Shown here: in pieces, positions 19,246 through 28,536 of the stretch
Numbering within the stretch: position 1 is the stretch's first letter
Layout of the letters: the number at the start of each line of letters is the position of its first letter
Assembly (NCBI GenBank): GCA_002786855.1
Contig: PCUU01000059.1
Span: 1-64,000, forward strand
Reading direction: 5' to 3'
DNA from: Cytophagales bacterium CG12_big_fil_rev_8_21_14_0_65_40_12
GTDB taxonomy: Bacteria > Bacteroidota > Bacteroidia > Cytophagales > Cyclobacteriaceae
Length of the DNA stretch: 64,000 nucleotides
Notes under the pieces: generated by a model
Seen by the model: only the letters and a program-made list of their open reading frames with translations
Database searches by the model: none
What the model was told of the DNA's origin: nothing
Made by a program: the position numbers and the translations under genes

Positions 19246-20616
19246 TTATTCCTTATCCCCTTGTCCAGATTCCTCGCTGTTGGGAGATTCTGGCACTTGC
19301 GGATTATCCATTTTTGATGTTTTGGAAACATCAGGACTGGTCTTAATGGCATCAGGTTGCCGCATCGATGGCTCCATCCGCTCAATAAAATAAGAAATCT
19401 TTCTAGCCCCTCTGATGTCTTTAGGTACAGTATCAGATTTCTTGCTAAAGCTGATCAAGCCCCAGGTCATGATAATGCTAGTGGTCAGAATCGTGATCAA
19501 AATAATATCTGAATTGAATAAATCCGACTGATATTCAACTGGGATCGAAAAGAACAATAGTACGGTAATCAAGCCTCTTGGGGTAATCATGAGCTCGGGC
19601 AAAATGGACTTCTGCCAGAAGAAAATCCTGAGCACAATGAACCTTACCACGAAAAACGCAGCCACAATCATCAAACTGACCCCCAATACTTCAAGGTTCA
19701 CCAAAGCTTTCAGGTTAATGGTGGTGCCGAAAACCACAAAGAAAAAAGTCCGCACCACAAAGGCCGTTTCACGAGTCACTAAGTGCAGCTCTTCAAGGAT
19801 TTTGTCTACCTCTTTATGATCAATCCAGTCCTTGAGCTTACCCACAAAAAACAGTTTGCTGTTATTGATTACCACCCCAAAAGTGAGAATGATGACCAAG
19901 GAAGAAAGGTGCAATTGCTTGCCTATAGAGTAAATAAGAATAAGCAAGGCAATCAACAAAAAGAGCTTGACCTCACCTTCGATGCGCTGAAAAAGCAAAA
20001 CAAGGCCATAGCTGAAAAAGAAAGCTACCAAAATGGTGATGATGATATTGCCAAGAATGCCATAAACTACCTCTCCTGCTTGCTGTGACTCAATATTCCC
20101 AGTAAGAAAATAGAAGAACATGATCCCGAGGATATCGGAAAACGTACTCTCATAAATCATAAACTCGCGCTTATCACTGCTCAAACTGCTGACAGAAGGA
20201 ATAACGATAGCACTACTGACGATAGAAAGCGGAATAGCGTACACCAAAGAAATCATTGGTGCTTCTTGAAAAAACTGATTGATGATGTAAGAGATTAAAA
20301 AGGAACAGCCACCAAGCGAAATGATCGCCACGACAAAGGACTTCCATATGATCGGCCACTTTTCTTTCGACAGCTCCAGGTCCAGCGCAGCTTCGAGCAC
20401 TATCATGATCAACCCTACAATGCCCAAAATCTCTAATGTGCTGAAAATCAGACTGTCGTGATTGATGCCATAGCTATCGAGTGCATACTTAATGGCAATA
20501 CCAAGAATGATCAGCAAAATCACACTGGGTATATTCGTTCGTTTGGAAAGAATATTAAAGAGGTGTGAAAAGATAATCACACAGGAAAGCGCGATAATGA
20601 GGTTGTAAGCATTCAT
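19246..20616 (-). CDS. Cation:proton antiporter (CPA family)
   Basis: A 456-residue membrane protein with about 12 hydrophobic segments from residue 1 to 395 and a hydrophilic C-terminal tail of about 60 residues rich in Ser, Pro, Lys and Glu. The N-terminus (IIALSCVIIFSHLFNILSKR, then IPSVILLIILGI) and LEAALDLELSKEKWP, SIVSSAIVIPSVSSLSSDKR and LMITPRGLITVLLFF are characteristic of sodium/proton exchangers (NhaP/KefB-like). The ion cannot be assigned. It is divergent from folE, with 241 bp between. Confidence 0.9.
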   Translation of the reverse strand: MNAYNLIIALSCVIIFSHLFNILSKRTNIPSVILLIILGIAIKYALDSYGINHDSLIFSTLEILGIVGLIMIVLEAALDLELSKEKWPIIWKSFVVAIISLGGCSFLISYIINQFFQEAPMISLVYAIPLSIVSSAIVIPSVSSLSSDKREFMIYESTFSDILGIMFFYFLTGNIESQQAGEVVYGILGNIIITILVAFFFSYGLVLLFQRIEGEVKLFLLIALLILIYSIGKQLHLSSLVIILTFGVVINNSKLFFVGKLKDWIDHKEVDKILEELHLVTRETAFVVRTFFFVVFGTTINLKALVNLEVLGVSLMIVAAFFVVRFIVLRIFFWQKSILPELMITPRGLITVLLFFSIPVEYQSDLFNSDIILITILTTSIIMTWGLISFSKKSDTVPKDIRGARKISYFIERMEPSMRQPDAIKTSPDVSKTSKMDNPQVPESPNSEESGQGDKE

Positions 20617-20784
20617 AGGTTAATATTACAGAAAAGATAATTCGAGTATACGCTGTAAATGCTGATAAATCTAAAGCAATTCAATTTTTCCGCATTTTTT
20701 TAGGTCCGCTCCCCCCTTTCGTAAGTTAGGGCAAAGAATATAATCCTTTTTGATTTGCCATTTCAAAACCCAATCAATTAATTG

Positions 20785-20792
20785 TACTTTTG
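20785..20792 (+). promoter_or_regulatory. Predicted -7 promoter box of folE
   Basis: TACTTTTG matches the Bacteroidota -7 consensus TAnnTTTG, 66 bp upstream of the folE ATG. A TTTC at 20761-20764, 20 nt upstream, is the best -33 candidate. Confidence 0.6.
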
Positions 20793-20857
20793 CACAACTT
20801 TTCTGCCCTAGGTCAGTAATAAGTTGGATTGATTGCGTCAAGGTTTACAAGCATTAA

Positions 20858-21550
20858 ATGGAAAATAAAAACGGTAAAGAATCAGAAGATTTGTTGAGAC
20901 AAATTGAGGAGATGGGAGAAAATCATATTGGTTCATCGATCGAAACTCCCATGAGGGCCGATGCCTTTGCCCTTTCTGATGAGGAGAAGATCAAAATCAT
21001 ACAAGAGCACTTCGAGAAAATCATGTACACTTTAGGCCTTGATTTGACGGATGACAGTTTGAAAGGAACGCCAAAAAGGGTGGCGAAACTTTACGTAAAA
21101 GAACTTTTCAAAGGACTCAATGAAGCCACAAAGCCTTCGATGTCTACTTTCGAAAATAAGTACCAGTACAACCAAATGTTGGTTGAAAAAAACATCACGG
21201 TGTACTCCAATTGCGAGCACCATTTTTTACCCATCGTTGGCAAAGCCCATGTGGCCTATATCCCGAATGGTCGGGTAATTGGACTTTCTAAAATCAATAG
21301 AATTGTGGATCATTTTTCTCGAAGACCACAAGTACAGGAGCGTTTGGCGCTTCAAATTCTCAACGAAATGAAAGTTGCCCTCAATACCGAGAATGTGGCG
21401 GTTTACATCGATGCCGAACACATGTGCGTAAGCTCTCGTGGCGTTTCAGATCAATCCTCTTCTACCGTGACTGTAGAATACAGCGGGAAATTCAAAGAAG
21501 AAGCAACTAAAAAAGAGTTTTTAACCTACGTGAATGACAAGCTTAAATGA
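20858..21550 (+). CDS. folE: GTP cyclohydrolase I
   Basis: A 230-residue FolE, converting GTP to 7,8-dihydroneopterin triphosphate, the first step of folate and pterin synthesis. Zinc ligands and active-site blocks are clear: NCEHHFLPIVGKAHVAYIP (Cys and His), SKINRIVDHFSRRPQVQERL and EHMCVSSRGV (second zinc Cys). About 40 residues precede the core, acidic and not conserved, as in other Bacteroidota. Its ATGA stop/start overlaps cysS by 4 bp, so folE-cysS-dcd form one transcription unit with a promoter at about 20785. Confidence 0.96.
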   Translation: MENKNGKESEDLLRQIEEMGENHIGSSIETPMRADAFALSDEEKIKIIQEHFEKIMYTLGLDLTDDSLKGTPKRVAKLYVKELFKGLNEATKPSMSTFENKYQYNQMLVEKNITVYSNCEHHFLPIVGKAHVAYIPNGRVIGLSKINRIVDHFSRRPQVQERLALQILNEMKVALNTENVAVYIDAEHMCVSSRGVSDQSSSTVTVEYSGKFKEEATKKEFLTYVNDKLK

Positions 21551-23058
21551 GCCTGATCGAACAATATCCGCTTCATTTTTATAATTCACTCTCAAAGCAA
21601 AAAGAAGTCTTCAAACCTTTGGTAGAAGGCAGGGTTGGCATGTACGTATGCGGCCCAACCGTTTACAGCGATGTGCACCTAGGCAATGTGCGTACCTTCC
21701 TATCGTTCGATATCATTTTCAGGTACCTCAAATTTTTGGGCTACAAAGTCCGCTATGTCAGAAACATTACCGATGTAGGCCATTTGGTGGGCGATGCTGA
21801 CGAGGGTGAGGATAAAATCGCGAAAAAAGCAAGATTAGAAGCCATTGAACCCATGGAAGTGGTGCAGAAATATACCAATGGTTTCCATGATGTAATGCAA
21901 ATTTTCAATATTCAGCCGCCTTCCATAGAGCCGACCGCTACTGGGCATTTGATTGAGCAAATTGAATTCATCAAAAAAATCATCGACAATGGCTTTGCTT
22001 ACGAGAAAGATGGTTCCGTCTATTTCAATGTAAGAAAGTACAACGATACGCATCAATACGGTGAGCTTTCGGGCAGAAATATTGACGACATGATTTCCAA
22101 TACCCGCGCCTTGACAGGTCAAGACCAAAAGAGCGATCCATTGGACTTTGCGCTTTGGAAAAAAGCAGAAGCAGGTCATTTAATGCATTGGCCTTCGCCT
22201 TGGGGCCAAGGTTTTCCTGGTTGGCATTTAGAATGCTCTGCCATGAGCACAAAATACTTAGGTGAAACCTTCGACATTCATGGTGGTGGAATGGATTTGA
22301 AATTCCCACACCACGAAGCCGAAATCGCCCAGAACAAAGGCTGCAGCCATCATGGAGGCGCCAATTATTGGATCCATGGCAACATGCTGACCGTCAATGG
22401 GCGTAAAATGGCCAAAAGTGAAGGAAATGGATTTACTCCCGAAGAATTAATTACTGGCAATCATAAATTATTGGAGCGCGGCTATAGCCCAATGACGGTG
22501 CGTTTCTTTATGCTCCAAAGCCATTATGCCAGCACTTTGGATTTTAGCAACGAAGCCCTACAAGCTGCCGAAAAAGGATGCAAACGCTTGATGGCAAGTT
22601 TCCAACTGATTGAAAAACTAGCCCCAGCGGGTACAGGTAAAATCTCAGAAGAGAAATCGAGTGAACTGAAAAACATTGTGAATCAAGCGCTGCTCGATTT
22701 AAGCGATGACTTTAACACCGCCAAAGCAATTGCTTCTTTGTTCGAAATCAGTTCAAAAATCAATATTTACTATCAAAATCCAGCCGAGCTTACCGAAATT
22801 GATTCTGATACTTTCGAATATGTAATAAACATGTTCAAATCGATTATTGCAGATGTTTTGGGCCTGGTGGCAGAAAATGAAAGCTCGGGCAATAACCACC
22901 TGCTAGATGGCACAGTACAATTGTTGATCAACCTTAGAAAAGAGGCTAAATTCTCTAAAAACTACGCGCTTTCCGATAAAATCAGAGATGATTTAAAAAC
23001 GGTAGGCATCCAATTAAAAGACGAAAAAGGAGGCGAAACCTCCTATACCATAGATTAA
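21547..23058 (+). CDS. cysS: Cysteinyl-tRNA synthetase
   Basis: A 503-residue class I aminoacyl-tRNA synthetase. The zinc Cys and HIGH motif appear as [13 protein letters not shown] (residues about 34-46). Further zinc ligands are in WHLECSAMS and [10 protein letters not shown], and KMSKS is present as KMAKSEGN near residue 290. The C-terminal helical anticodon-binding region follows. Length is standard for Bacteroidota. Cotranslated with folE (4-bp overlap) and followed 6 bp later by dcd. Confidence 0.97.
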   Translation: MSLIEQYPLHFYNSLSKQKEVFKPLVEGRVGMYVCGPTVYSDVHLGNVRTFLSFDIIFRYLKFLGYKVRYVRNITDVGHLVGDADEGEDKIAKKARLEAIEPMEVVQKYTNGFHDVMQIFNIQPPSIEPTATGHLIEQIEFIKKIIDNGFAYEKDGSVYFNVRKYNDTHQYGELSGRNIDDMISNTRALTGQDQKSDPLDFALWKKAEAGHLMHWPSPWGQGFPGWHLECSAMSTKYLGETFDIHGGGMDLKFPHHEAEIAQNKGCSHHGGANYWIHGNMLTVNGRKMAKSEGNGFTPEELITGNHKLLERGYSPMTVRFFMLQSHYASTLDFSNEALQAAEKGCKRLMASFQLIEKLAPAGTGKISEEKSSELKNIVNQALLDLSDDFNTAKAIASLFEISSKINIYYQNPAELTEIDSDTFEYVINMFKSIIADVLGLVAENESSGNNHLLDGTVQLLINLRKEAKFSKNYALSDKIRDDLKTVGIQLKDEKGGETSYTID

Positions 23059-23064
23059 TCAAAA

Positions 23065-23583
23065 ATGATTCTTTCAGGAAGGGAAATTCAAAGAGAAATG
23101 GGCAAAGGCTTGAATATTGAGCCTTTCAACCAATCACAACTCAACCCCAACAGCTACAACCTAAAGCTACACCACGAGTTGCTCACCTATTCGAACCATA
23201 CCTTGGATATGAAGCAGCCCAACCCTACCGAGAAATTGACCATTCCGGAAGAAGGGCTACTCTTAGAAACCAACAAACTCTATTTAGGCCGAACCGTGGA
23301 ACATACACAAACCAACAAGTTTGTGCCCATGCTCGAAGGCAGATCATCCATTGGACGATTGGGGCTTTTTATCCACGTGACCGCTGGTTTTGGCGATGTG
23401 GGCTTTAATGGCTTCTGGACTTTGGAGATTTTCTGTGTGCAGCCCATTCGGATTTATGCCGGTGTAGAGATTTGCCAAATTTTCTATCATACCATCGAGG
23501 GCGATTACGATACCTACAAAGAAGGCAAATACCAAAACAACCAAGGCATTCAACCAAGTTTGCTTTATAAAGATTTTAAGTAG
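23065..23583 (+). CDS. dcd: dCTP deaminase
   Basis: A 172-residue trimeric deaminase of the dUTPase fold that converts dCTP to dUTP (or dUMP if bifunctional). Start MILSGREIQREMGKG, the LNPNSYNLKL strand, EGRSSIGRLGLFIH (phosphate loop and catalytic Ser/Arg region), TAGFGDVGFNGFWTLEI with the catalytic Glu, and a C-terminal YQNNQGIQPSLLYKDF tail are all as expected. It is the last gene of the folE-cysS-dcd operon. I cannot tell mono- from bifunctional activity. Confidence 0.93.
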   Translation: MILSGREIQREMGKGLNIEPFNQSQLNPNSYNLKLHHELLTYSNHTLDMKQPNPTEKLTIPEEGLLLETNKLYLGRTVEHTQTNKFVPMLEGRSSIGRLGLFIHVTAGFGDVGFNGFWTLEIFCVQPIRIYAGVEICQIFYHTIEGDYDTYKEGKYQNNQGIQPSLLYKDFK

Positions 23584-23589
23584 ACGCTA

Positions 23590-23748
23590 AACGCTAGATT
23601 TTAGATTTTAGAGTTTTGGGTATTGGGTATTGGGTATTGGGTATTGGGTATTGGGTTCTGAGATTTGGGTTCTAAGATTTGAGATTTGAGATTTGGGTTT
23701 TGAGTCTTAGGTTTTGAAATTTGAGTTTTGAGTTTTGAGTTTTGAAAC
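23590..23748 (+). repeat. G/T-rich short tandem repeat array
   Basis: Five exact copies of the heptamer TATTGGG run from 23621 to 23655, preceded by TTTTAGA-type units and followed by degenerate copies of TTTGAGA, TTTGGGT and TTTGAGT to about 23748. The G/T bias is confined to one strand. It lies between dcd and cysE in non-coding DNA. No spacers are present, so this is not a CRISPR. Confidence 0.9.
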
Positions 23749-23815
23749 CTTGCATTTCGGACTTCGTTCTTCCGTCTTCAATGAACTCTTTCTTACCGAA
23801 AACTATTAGCTCCTT

Positions 23816-24649
23816 ATGCAGCAAGATTTCATCAATAAACTCTATGTAAAGCAGCAGGCCTGCCCAAGTTGTCCTTCACCCGAAGCTGTCAGCAACTGGT
23901 TCATCGAGGTTTTAGCCATACTTTTCCCCGACTTCTCGAAACATCATTTTACTTCGCAGCGTGAGTTTGAATTGCACATAGAGCGACTCAAGCTTCAACT
24001 CGACCAAATACTGTCCAGAAACCCCATCAAGTCGGACCAAGACCCCAGTGATATTGCTCAGTTCTTTTTTGACCGTCTTCCCGAAGTTTATAAAAGCTTA
24101 GAAGAAGACGTGACCGCTTTGTTCGAAGGTGATCCTGCCGCCAAGAGCAGAACGGAAGTGATCAGGACCTACCCTGGCTTTTTTGCCATTGCGGCACACA
24201 GGGTAGCCCATTTGTTGCACGAATACCAAGTAAACCTGATTCCGAGGATTATTTCGGAATATGCACATAGTAAAACGGGAATAGACATCCACCCTGGCGC
24301 CAACATTGGCCACTCCTTTTGCATCGACCATGGTACGGGCGTAGTAATTGGCGAAACCACCATCATTGGCGATCATGTCAAGGTGTATCAAGGGGTAACC
24401 TTGGGTGCGCTGAGCGTGGACAAATTGGATGCAGAAACTAAACGCCATCCCACCATTGGCGACAATGTGGTGATTTATGCAGGTGCTACCATCCTTGGAG
24501 GCGAAACCCATATCGGACATGATTCAGTCATAGGCGGCAATGTTTGGCTGACCAGAAGCGTACCCTCCTACTCAAAAATCTATTATAAAGCCGAAATGAG
24601 TAGCAATGGCGAGAAAGAAACCATCATTTTCAAAGGACAAAGCGCATGA
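23816..24649 (+). CDS. cysE: Serine O-acetyltransferase
   Basis: A 277-residue serine acetyltransferase that makes O-acetylserine for cysteine synthesis. The C-terminal left-handed beta-helix contains hexapeptide repeats such as GIDIHPGANIGHSFCIDHGT and GVVIGETTIIGDHVKVYQGV, with the catalytic His/Asp in the IDH block and the following GALS. The N-terminal helical region (about 1-110) is longer than in E. coli-type CysE and resembles the EpsC-like branch. Its stop overlaps the cysM start by 4 bp, coupling the two enzymes of the pathway. Confidence 0.94.
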   Translation: MQQDFINKLYVKQQACPSCPSPEAVSNWFIEVLAILFPDFSKHHFTSQREFELHIERLKLQLDQILSRNPIKSDQDPSDIAQFFFDRLPEVYKSLEEDVTALFEGDPAAKSRTEVIRTYPGFFAIAAHRVAHLLHEYQVNLIPRIISEYAHSKTGIDIHPGANIGHSFCIDHGTGVVIGETTIIGDHVKVYQGVTLGALSVDKLDAETKRHPTIGDNVVIYAGATILGGETHIGHDSVIGGNVWLTRSVPSYSKIYYKAEMSSNGEKETIIFKGQSA

Positions 24650-25524
24650 GAATTGAAGAGCTAATTGGCAATACTCCCCTAGTGGAATACCGCACTTTTA
24701 ACCTAAAGCAAGGAGTGAAAATCTATGGTAAATTGGAAGGCAATAACCCGGGCGGAAGCGTAAAAGACAGGGCTGCGTATGGCATGATCAAAAGTGCGCT
24801 AGACCGTGGCGACATTAAAAAAGGCGATAAACTAGTAGAAGCCACCAGTGGAAATACTGGTATTGCCTTGGCCATGATTGCCAGCATTATGGGGGTTGAA
24901 ATGACCTTGATTATGCCCGATAATTCCACACGGGAACGAGTGCTTAGCATGGAAGCTTATGGAGCAAAAGTGATCCTTACTCCTGCCGCAAAAACCATAG
25001 AGTATTCGCGCACTTTGGCCGAGCATATGGCCACCAACGAGGGCTATTTTATGCTCAACCAATTTGCCAATGCCGATAACTACGGACAGCATTACAAAAC
25101 CACCGGTCCCGAAATCTGGAAGGACACTGATGGAAAAGTAACGCATTTTGTTTCGGCCATGGGTACAACGGGCACCATTATGGGGGTTTCGCGCTATTTG
25201 AAAGAACAGAACCCCGAAATTCAGATTGTAGGAACACAGCCCACAGATGGCTCGAGCATTCCAGGGATCAGGCGCTGGTCTCCTGAGTTTCTGCCTAAGA
25301 TTTTTGAACCTTCACGTGTGGACAGGGTGATTGATGTAAGCGAAGCCGCAGCCACAGCAATGACCAGGCGCTTGGCCAAAGAAGAAGGCGTTTTGGCGGG
25401 CATGAGTTCTGGCGGAGCCCTTTTTGCCGCTTTACAAATTGCAAATGAAATTGAAGAAGGCATTATCGTTCATATCGTTTGCGACCGTGGAGACCGGTAT
25501 TTGAGCAGCAATTTATTTGGGTAA
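24646..25524 (+). CDS. cysM: Cysteine synthase (O-acetylserine sulfhydrylase)
   Basis: A 292-residue PLP enzyme that combines O-acetylserine with sulfide (or thiosulfate) to form cysteine. The PLP Lys lies in [16 protein letters not shown] near residue 41, the substrate loop is [13 protein letters not shown], and the PLP-phosphate loop is [16 protein letters not shown]. The [13 protein letters not shown] block and shorter length favour the CysM rather than the CysK branch. ATGA overlap with cysE. Immediately after its stop lies a truncated integrase fragment, so the locus edge has been disturbed on the 3' side without damaging cysM. Confidence 0.93.
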   Translation: MRIEELIGNTPLVEYRTFNLKQGVKIYGKLEGNNPGGSVKDRAAYGMIKSALDRGDIKKGDKLVEATSGNTGIALAMIASIMGVEMTLIMPDNSTRERVLSMEAYGAKVILTPAAKTIEYSRTLAEHMATNEGYFMLNQFANADNYGQHYKTTGPEIWKDTDGKVTHFVSAMGTTGTIMGVSRYLKEQNPEIQIVGTQPTDGSSIPGIRRWSPEFLPKIFEPSRVDRVIDVSEAAATAMTRRLAKEEGVLAGMSSGGALFAALQIANEIEEGIIVHIVCDRGDRYLSSNLFG

Positions 25525-25544
25525 TCCTTTATAGGGCCTACCCT

Positions 25545-25886
25545 TGCACTGCTAAGTCAAAAACCACTGGCCTACTGCGCAATTATTTTAAAACATGTAA
25601 ACCCAAAATATACTTGTTTGAAGGTCCTACTTATGAGCAATACTCGGCAAGTAGCGTACAATCCATATTTAGGGCAGCTTGTGCAAAAGCCAAAATAAAC
25701 AAAAGGGCCGCTGTGCACACCTTACGGCATTCATTTGCAACACATTTGCTAGAGAACGGTACCGACTTACGCTACATTCAATCACTATTAGGGCATGAAA
25801 GTAGCAAGACTACAGAGGTTTATACCCATATTACCACCAAGGGCATGGATCAGATAAAAAGTCCATTAGATCATTTGGATATATGA
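25545..25886 (+). pseudogene. Tyrosine recombinase C-terminal fragment
   Basis: A reading frame of about 113 codons encodes only the C-terminal half of a phage-type tyrosine recombinase. [47 protein letters not shown] (with the nucleophile Tyr) and KSPLDHLDI are all recognisable. The N-terminal DNA-binding domain and the first catalytic Arg region are missing. The same frame extends left to 25479, into the 3' end of cysM, but that part is not integrase-like. It is a 5'-truncated remnant. Confidence 0.85.
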
Positions 25887-26024
25887 ACCCCAAAAAGTAC
25901 ATTTAATTTTAAAAAAACATCTGTTTTAATTACCAAAAATACCTGCGGATATAAGCGATATAAACGCAACAGACAGGGTGAATTGAATTTATACGGATGT
26001 TGGCCAATATTAACAAGAAACATA

Positions 26025-27557
26025 ATGATGAAACCTAGTATTAAAAAGTATTTAAGATTAATCCCCCTAGTGACTGTGGCTGTAGGGTTACTGATATTAA
26101 TATCATGTTCAGAAGACGAAAATCCGGCACCAGTGGTTACTGAACTATCAGTAAAAACACCCCCTACTAAGGCAGTATACAAAAACGGTGAAGTGTTAGA
26201 TCTCTCCGGTTTAGAAGTTTCGCTTCTTTATGATAACGATGAATCAATTGATGTTGAATTTGAGTCATTCGGGGCAAATGGCATTACGACTTCTGTAAAC
26301 AGTGGTTTCGAAATTACTGAAGCATTGACACTTGTAATTACTCATGTTGAATCTGGAAAAACAACGAATCAGGAAATCGCCATCAATCCAGTGGTAGAGG
26401 TAGTAATCAAAACCCCACCAACCCAAATAAACTATTTAATTGGAGAGGTGCTTGATCTCTCGGGTTTGGAGGTCACCCTAACAAGAGGCAATGGTGACAC
26501 TGAAAATGTGGTTCTTTCGGATTTCGAAAGCAAAGGTTTGGAGGTTTCGGTTGAGGATGGAATCGAAATTGAGGATAATTTTACTGAATTGACAGTGACT
26601 CACACCATATCCGGTGAAAGTGTTACCCAAGAAATCATTATTAATACAGTATCGAGCATATCAATCAAAACTCCACCTACCAATATCCAGTACTACGTTG
26701 GAGAATATTTGGAAACAGATGGATTATCAATCACTCTGAACCTGGATAATGGAGATACAAGAGATCTTGAAATTTCGGATTTTGAAAATTATGGTGTTAC
26801 TACCAATCCATTAGATGGATCTGAGATTACTGATAATGATTCCGAACTGGTGATTACCCACGGAGAGTCTGGTCAAACTGTTAGTCAATCAATTACTATT
26901 CTTACGTTGACTGATATAGATGGTAACACCTATTCACACCTTAGAATTGGAGATCAACTCTGGATGACTGAAAATCTTAAAACCACCAAATATCAAAATG
27001 GTGATGAAATTGGCACAACTAGTCCATCTGACCTTGATATTTCAGAAGAAAACTCTCCGCAATATCAATGGTCTTATAATGGGGATAATGATAACGTAAG
27101 CACTTATGGGCGATTATACACACTATATGTCGCATTAGACGATCGCAATGTATGTCCTGAAGGGTGGCATATACCAAGCACAGAAGAATTTCAAAGTTTA
27201 ATATCCTACTTAATTGAAAATGGATTCAACTATGATGGTAGTACAAATGGTAATAAGATTGGTAAGGCTATAGCTTCAACAATGCTTTGGAATTCTTACA
27301 CATTTGAAGAAGGAGTTCCTGGAAATAATCCAGAGACAAATAATACTAGCGGATTTAATGGAGTTGGAAGTGGAACAAGGGTAAATTTTGATACTTACTT
27401 TACTGGACAAGGAGTTTATACTTATTGGTGGTCTACCGATACAAATGATGAAGGTTTGGGAACAGCATTCAGAATTCAAAACTTTCAAGTTGAAGCTGAC
27501 CTTGGTACTATCGGTGATGTAAATACCGGGGCACCTTGTCGATGCATTAGAGACTAA
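26025..27557 (+). CDS. Lipoprotein with three Ig-like repeats and a FISUMP domain
   Basis: A 510-residue lipoprotein. The signal peptide ends LILISC (Cys28 from ATG 26025), followed by SEDENPAP, an acidic start compatible with surface export. Three homologous Ig-like repeats of about 85 residues follow, each beginning (V/I)KTPPT and containing GE-L-LSGLEV-L and ITH-ESG-(T/V)--Q. The C-terminal 190 residues are a Fibrobacter succinogenes-type (FISUMP) domain with DIDGNTYSHLRIGDQLWMTE, CPEGWHIPSTEEFQSL and a final GAPCRCIRD. It is probably surface exposed. It sits between two mobile-element remnants, which suggests acquisition with them. Confidence 0.88.
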   Translation: MMKPSIKKYLRLIPLVTVAVGLLILISCSEDENPAPVVTELSVKTPPTKAVYKNGEVLDLSGLEVSLLYDNDESIDVEFESFGANGITTSVNSGFEITEALTLVITHVESGKTTNQEIAINPVVEVVIKTPPTQINYLIGEVLDLSGLEVTLTRGNGDTENVVLSDFESKGLEVSVEDGIEIEDNFTELTVTHTISGESVTQEIIINTVSSISIKTPPTNIQYYVGEYLETDGLSITLNLDNGDTRDLEISDFENYGVTTNPLDGSEITDNDSELVITHGESGQTVSQSITILTLTDIDGNTYSHLRIGDQLWMTENLKTTKYQNGDEIGTTSPSDLDISEENSPQYQWSYNGDNDNVSTYGRLYTLYVALDDRNVCPEGWHIPSTEEFQSLISYLIENGFNYDGSTNGNKIGKAIASTMLWNSYTFEEGVPGNNPETNNTSGFNGVGSGTRVNFDTYFTGQGVYTYWWSTDTNDEGLGTAFRIQNFQVEADLGTIGDVNTGAPCRCIRD

Positions 27558-27567
27558 AACATTGGCT

Positions 27568-27690
27568 AATCGAGTAGACGGCCTCGCCAGTTGTAACTGA
27601 CGAGGTGCGCCTCTCACACCACCTGCCGTACGAGAGCTTCGCTCGATACTTTCACCCTTGTGGGGTTCAGTATCGTAACAGGCGGTTCAT
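27568..27690 (-). ncRNA. Group II intron 3'-end remnant (domains V-VI-like)
   Basis: Read on the minus strand, GAACCGCCTG (27688 downwards) pairs with CAGGTGGT (27625-27618), and TCGT with ACGA, giving a domain V-like stem. A domain VI-like hairpin follows at 27605-27582 (CCTCG/CGAGG plus CAGT/ACTG), and then a terminal GTCTACTCGATT-like 3' end at about 27568-27580. This order matches the ends of Bacteroidota group II introns as I know them. The domain V tip is replaced by two extra hairpins (27634-27644 and 27645-27674). No reverse transcriptase gene lies upstream, so it is a remnant. Confidence 0.5.
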
Positions 27691-27837
27691 TAAGTAATGG
27701 AGATACCCACTAGTTTATCTTCCTTTTTTCGCAAAGGCCTTTACCTTAAGCTGCTTTTTTAGATATTTGAAACGTCCAGCTCAGGGGTGTCTGGGCACTT
27801 TGGATCATTTTTTTAGCGAGACTAACCTAAACAGAAA

Positions 27838-28455
27838 ATGGACACAAAAAGAGTACATTTCATTTCAGGACTGACAATATCGATTTTTATTGGGCTGCAT
27901 TTATTCAACCATTTTTGGAGCATTCTCGGGGTTGAAAAACATATTGAATTAATGACAAGTTTGCGGCCTTTTTATCGCAATATTTTCGTTGAAACGATCT
28001 TGCTTTTAGCAGTTGCAATTCAAATTTTCTCGGGACTTAAACTCTTTATAGCGAAGAGAACGTCTGTTGAGACATTTTTCGAGAAATTACACATCTGGAC
28101 AGGGCTTTATTTGGCTGTCTTTTTTGTGATTCATTTAAGTGCCGTTTTAGGAGGCCGACTTTACCTTCACCTCGACACAAATTTCTATTTTGGCGTAGCA
28201 GGACTGAATAACTTTCCAACAAACCTATTTTTCATTCCTTATTATGCTTTGGCCATCCTTTCGTTCTTTGGACACATCGCTGCAATCCATAGCAAAAAAA
28301 TGCGACAGAATTTTCTCGGATTCACCCCTAATGGACAATCTAAACTTATCCTGGCTTTTGGGATTGTTTTAACACTTGTAATATTTTACGGACTAACCAA
28401 CCATTTCAAGGGAGTTGAGATTCCAACGGAGTACAATTTGTTAATTGGCAAGTAA
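27838..28455 (+). CDS. Multi-pass membrane protein with spaced histidines
   Basis: A 205-residue protein with five hydrophobic helices (roughly residues 8-28, 48-70, 85-105, 125-148 and 168-188). Histidines lie in four of these regions: H21 and H25 in GLHLFNHFW, H85 in KLHIWTG, H99 in VIHLSAVL, and H148/H152 in FGHIAAIH. The pattern is reminiscent of small b-type cytochromes such as succinate dehydrogenase cytochrome b, but I cannot place it in a defined family. Heme binding is an inference. It is convergent with the M14 peptidase gene across a shared terminator. Confidence 0.7.
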   Translation: MDTKRVHFISGLTISIFIGLHLFNHFWSILGVEKHIELMTSLRPFYRNIFVETILLLAVAIQIFSGLKLFIAKRTSVETFFEKLHIWTGLYLAVFFVIHLSAVLGGRLYLHLDTNFYFGVAGLNNFPTNLFFIPYYALAILSFFGHIAAIHSKKMRQNFLGFTPNGQSKLILAFGIVLTLVIFYGLTNHFKGVEIPTEYNLLIGK

Positions 28456-28485
28456 ACAAAGAAAAAAACGTTCGGCTCACATCAA

Positions 28486-28520
28486 GACCTCCAAGGTTTA
28501 ATCCACCTTGGAGGTCCTTT
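28486..28520. terminator. Bidirectional terminator between convergent genes
   Basis: An 11-bp perfect stem GACCTCCAAGG (28486-28496) / CCTTGGAGGTC (28506-28516) is followed by CTTTT. It sits between the membrane protein gene and the convergent peptidase gene and can serve both. Confidence 0.75.
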
Positions 28521-28536
28521 TGCAGCTTACAATTAC

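Noticed and set aside
20617-20857. Riboswitch upstream of folE
   Set aside because: No conserved aptamer fold was apparent, and the promoter box is only 66 bp from the start codon.
23621-23655. Possible CRISPR array
   Set aside because: Units are 7 nt and directly adjacent, with no spacers and no cas genes nearby.
27730-27810. Minus-strand coding trace upstream of the intron tail (AGRFKYLKKQLKVKAF)
   Set aside because: I considered an intron-protein or transposase end. The stretch is about 22 codons with a stop just before, and I cannot match it to any family.
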